A DNA stretch of 16,516 nt from DAMCAP01 sp964369265 (lineage in GTDB: Bacteria; Bacillota; Clostridia; Oscillospirales; Ruminococcaceae): contig CAYJEV010000032.1 of NCBI GenBank assembly GCA_964369265.1, positions 1-16,516 on the forward strand, written 5' to 3'. Numbering within the stretch: position 1 is the first letter of the stretch; the number at the start of each line of letters is the position of its first letter. The notes below the pieces were generated by a model, which had not been told where the DNA came from, did no database searches, and saw nothing but the letters and a program-made list of their open reading frames with translations. The translations under genes and the position numbers were made by a program. Shown piece by piece: positions 15,101 through 16,516 of the stretch.

Positions 15101-16166
15101 AAAATCTCTAAACACAGACTTAAGCCCTGATGATATTTCTCTTAGCACTTCATCGCCAAAGAAGTGACCTAAGTTATCATTGATTGATTTGAAGTTATCA
15201 ATATCAATAATAAAAAACACATGAGTACTATTATTATGTTTTTTTAGCTTATCATCAATTATATTCTCAGCACTAATTTTATTATAGCAATCAGTTAGAA
15301 GATCTTTTTGTGAGCGCTCTTCAAACACCTTCTGCTCCTGAATGTCTGTGCCTTTTCCAATAGCAAATATAGGATTGCCATTACTATTAGTAATTATTTT
15401 ACATATTATTCTATAATGAGTATATCCACCTTCGNNNNNNNNNNTTAATAAAACGTATTTCATACGCTTCATTAATGACAGACTTTAAATTTTCAAGCAT
15501 CTTTATATACTTTTCAATATCATCTTGATGAATAACTCCATGCTCAATTATTTTATCAAATGATACTATTGAACCATCAGCAAGATCATTTATCCATCCT
15601 TGTCCATAGTAATGGAAATTCCCTGTTCTTATATCCATTGAGAAGAACCATTCATCAGAAAGATCAGACATCTCAGAAAGCAAAACATTCTTTGGAATAA
15701 TATCAGTAAAATAATAATCATATGTTGCATCACTAAAATCAGCAAACTCCGATCTTAGATCCTTAACAAATCCAACTATATAATCATCACCGCTTTGTAA
15801 GTTCAGCTTTACCAAAGTTATTTCGCTTGGAATATCCTTACCATCTAAAGTTTGGTGCATCCAATGGAAGACATGTTGTCCTTCAGCCATAACTTTTGCA
15901 AAATGCATTTTAGCCATATCCATTGTTGAGATGCCGTTTGGTTGAAACTCTGGAGAGAATTTATAGAAGTTATCTAAGTACTCCCTGCCATCTTTAAGAT
16001 TAAATATTTTAAGTGCCTGATCATTACATAAGATATTCATCATATCTTTATTCCAAAGATTAAGTGCAAATGGCGCAACATTTAAAATGGATTTTAAAAC
16101 TATTGCTGAACTAACTTCATGCTCAATACCTCTTGTTTTAAAAGTTAATTTGCTTTCATCAACCAT
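12182..16166 (-). CDS. Multidomain c-di-GMP signalling protein, PAS-PAS-GGDEF-GAF-PAS-GAF-GGDEF-EAL, interrupted by N gap
   Basis: One gene of about 1,325 codons makes and/or degrades cyclic di-GMP in response to sensed signals; no membrane segment is evident, so it should be cytosolic. Domains by position: PAS1 16094-15753; PAS2 15653-15329 (interrupted by the N gap); GGDEF1 15304-14834, with intact GGDEF (15082-15068) and an RxxD inhibitory site (RDFD) five residues before it; GAF1 14782-14273; PAS3 14227-13883, with a CDFC pair; GAF2 13867-13373; GGDEF2 13366-12953, which keeps GGDEF (13135-13121) but lacks the usual FK and GH positions; EAL 12940-12203. The EAL has EAL (12850-12842), VN, EITE, DDFG, KID, AEGVE and KGQGY, so phosphodiesterase activity is likely. 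The start is the ATG at 16166, with AGGAGG at 16174-16179; an in-frame ATG at 16226 has no comparable site. The frame shift across the gap is an artefact of arbitrary N length. Confidence 0.88.
15435..15444. other. Assembly gap (10 N) inside the sensor gene
   Basis: Ten N interrupt the second PAS domain. The flanking codons read EIRFI before and EGGYTHYRI after. Two bases before and one after the gap belong to incomplete codons, so an uninterrupted gene needs a missing length divisible by three. Ten is therefore a placeholder or a miscount. Confidence 0.95.
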
Positions 16167-16212
16167 TTTATTTCCTCCTCTTTTCTCTATAAACTCTTGA
16201 ATAAACGTATGT

Positions 16213-16516
16213 AATCTCCGTTTCACTGCGATTATTCATATACCTCGCAGGGGCGATTTTGAAGGTTGTGGGCAGTGGAATGCCCACATGACCAATTTAT
16301 ATTCCTCGCAGGGACGATTTTGGAGGTCATGGGCAACGGAGTGCCCACATGACCAATTTATATTAGATTTCTTCTAAATCTAATATAAATAACCTCCACT
16401 ACGTTCCATTTATTTATATACCTCGCAGGGCGATTTTGAAGGTCATGGGCAACGGAGTGCCCACATGACCAATTTATATTAGATTTCTTCTAAATCTAAT
16501 ATAAATAACCTCCACT
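16213..16516. repeat. Modular palindromic repeats, right array of three units
   Basis: Same family as 1-159. The CCTCGCAGGG-CGATTTT segment occurs at 16243-16260, 16304-16321 (one substitution) and 16421-16437 (one G fewer). Each is followed by a hairpin: 16264-16293 (TGTGGGCA with TGCCCACA), 16325-16354 and 16441-16470 (both GGTCAT/ATGACC plus GGGCA/TGCCC). Module A hairpins are at 16356-16390 and 16472-16506; the first unit lacks module A and joins the second directly through AATTTATATT. The spacer AACCTCCACTACGTTCC follows module A. This fills the 350-nt gene-free stretch upstream of the sensor gene apart from its ribosome binding site; I could not pick a convincing promoter there. Confidence 0.88.

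Noticed and set aside
15411..15472. Two separate overlapping genes at the N gap
   Set aside because: The apparent ends are translations through N in the wrong frame; both sides belong to one PAS domain.
16167..16226. Upstream ATG at 16226 for the sensor gene
   Set aside because: No good ribosome binding site there, a basic unrelated 20-residue extension, and a strong AGGAGG serves the ATG at 16166.
16213..16516. CRISPR array
   Set aside because: Repeat units are long, self-complementary and unevenly spaced, with no regular unique spacers and no cas genes.

Overview
The window reads as an AT-rich chromosomal fragment of an anaerobic Gram-positive bacterium, most likely a member of the Clostridia. 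The basis is low GC, strong AGGAGG-type ribosome binding sites, frequent AGA (Arg) and CTA (Leu) codons, rho-independent terminators and a large c-di-GMP signalling protein. No rRNA, tRNA, phage, plasmid, transposase or CRISPR sequence was seen, so the taxonomic call is soft. Both ends lie inside the same dispersed repeat family, and a 10-N scaffold gap sits at 15435-15444. The piece therefore looks like an assembly fragment bounded by repeats.

Left region (1-362): modular hairpin repeats (1-159), a rho-independent terminator for a gene outside the window (156-204), then a candidate promoter carrying a LysR-type T-N11-A dyad (252-281). Region 363-5235 (+ strand) is a four-gene cluster: an aconitase-family hydratase, a class V PLP aminotransferase, an RraA/HMG-aldolase-like enzyme and a LysR regulator. 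Transamination, hydration and retro-aldol cleavage make a chemically coherent route from a branched or unsaturated dicarboxylic amino acid to pyruvate-level intermediates. 4-Methyleneglutamate is one candidate substrate. This pathway is my inference; the family assignments are firm.

A perfect-stem bidirectional terminator (5351-5388) separates that cluster from a convergent, leftward one (11766 to 5387). In transcription order it holds a two-domain NTF2/SnoaL-like protein, an MFS transporter, a second two-domain NTF2/SnoaL-like protein, an SSS-family sodium:solute symporter and a LacI-family regulator. The 415-nt intergenic stretch 11767-12181 holds a good sigma-A promoter and three copies of a near-palindrome with a central CG (GAATTCGTATTC, one copy with one mismatch). 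One copy abuts the predicted transcription start, one lies next to the ribosome binding site and one lies far upstream. This is the layout of a LacI-type repressor acting by roadblock and looping. A perfect-stem intra-operon terminator precedes the symporter, and lacI has its own promoter with a palindrome in its spacer. Two transporters paired with two NTF2-like proteins, with no classical catabolic enzyme beside them, is the most novel-looking module here.

The right region (16166 to 12182, - strand) is one very large sensor gene, artificially split by the N gap: PAS-PAS-GGDEF-GAF-PAS-GAF-GGDEF-EAL. The first GGDEF and the EAL domains look catalytically intact; the second GGDEF keeps its signature but has lost other conserved positions. 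Upstream of it (16167-16516) lie a strong ribosome binding site and three more hairpin repeat units. I see no small gene or RNA gene in the three gene-free stretches.
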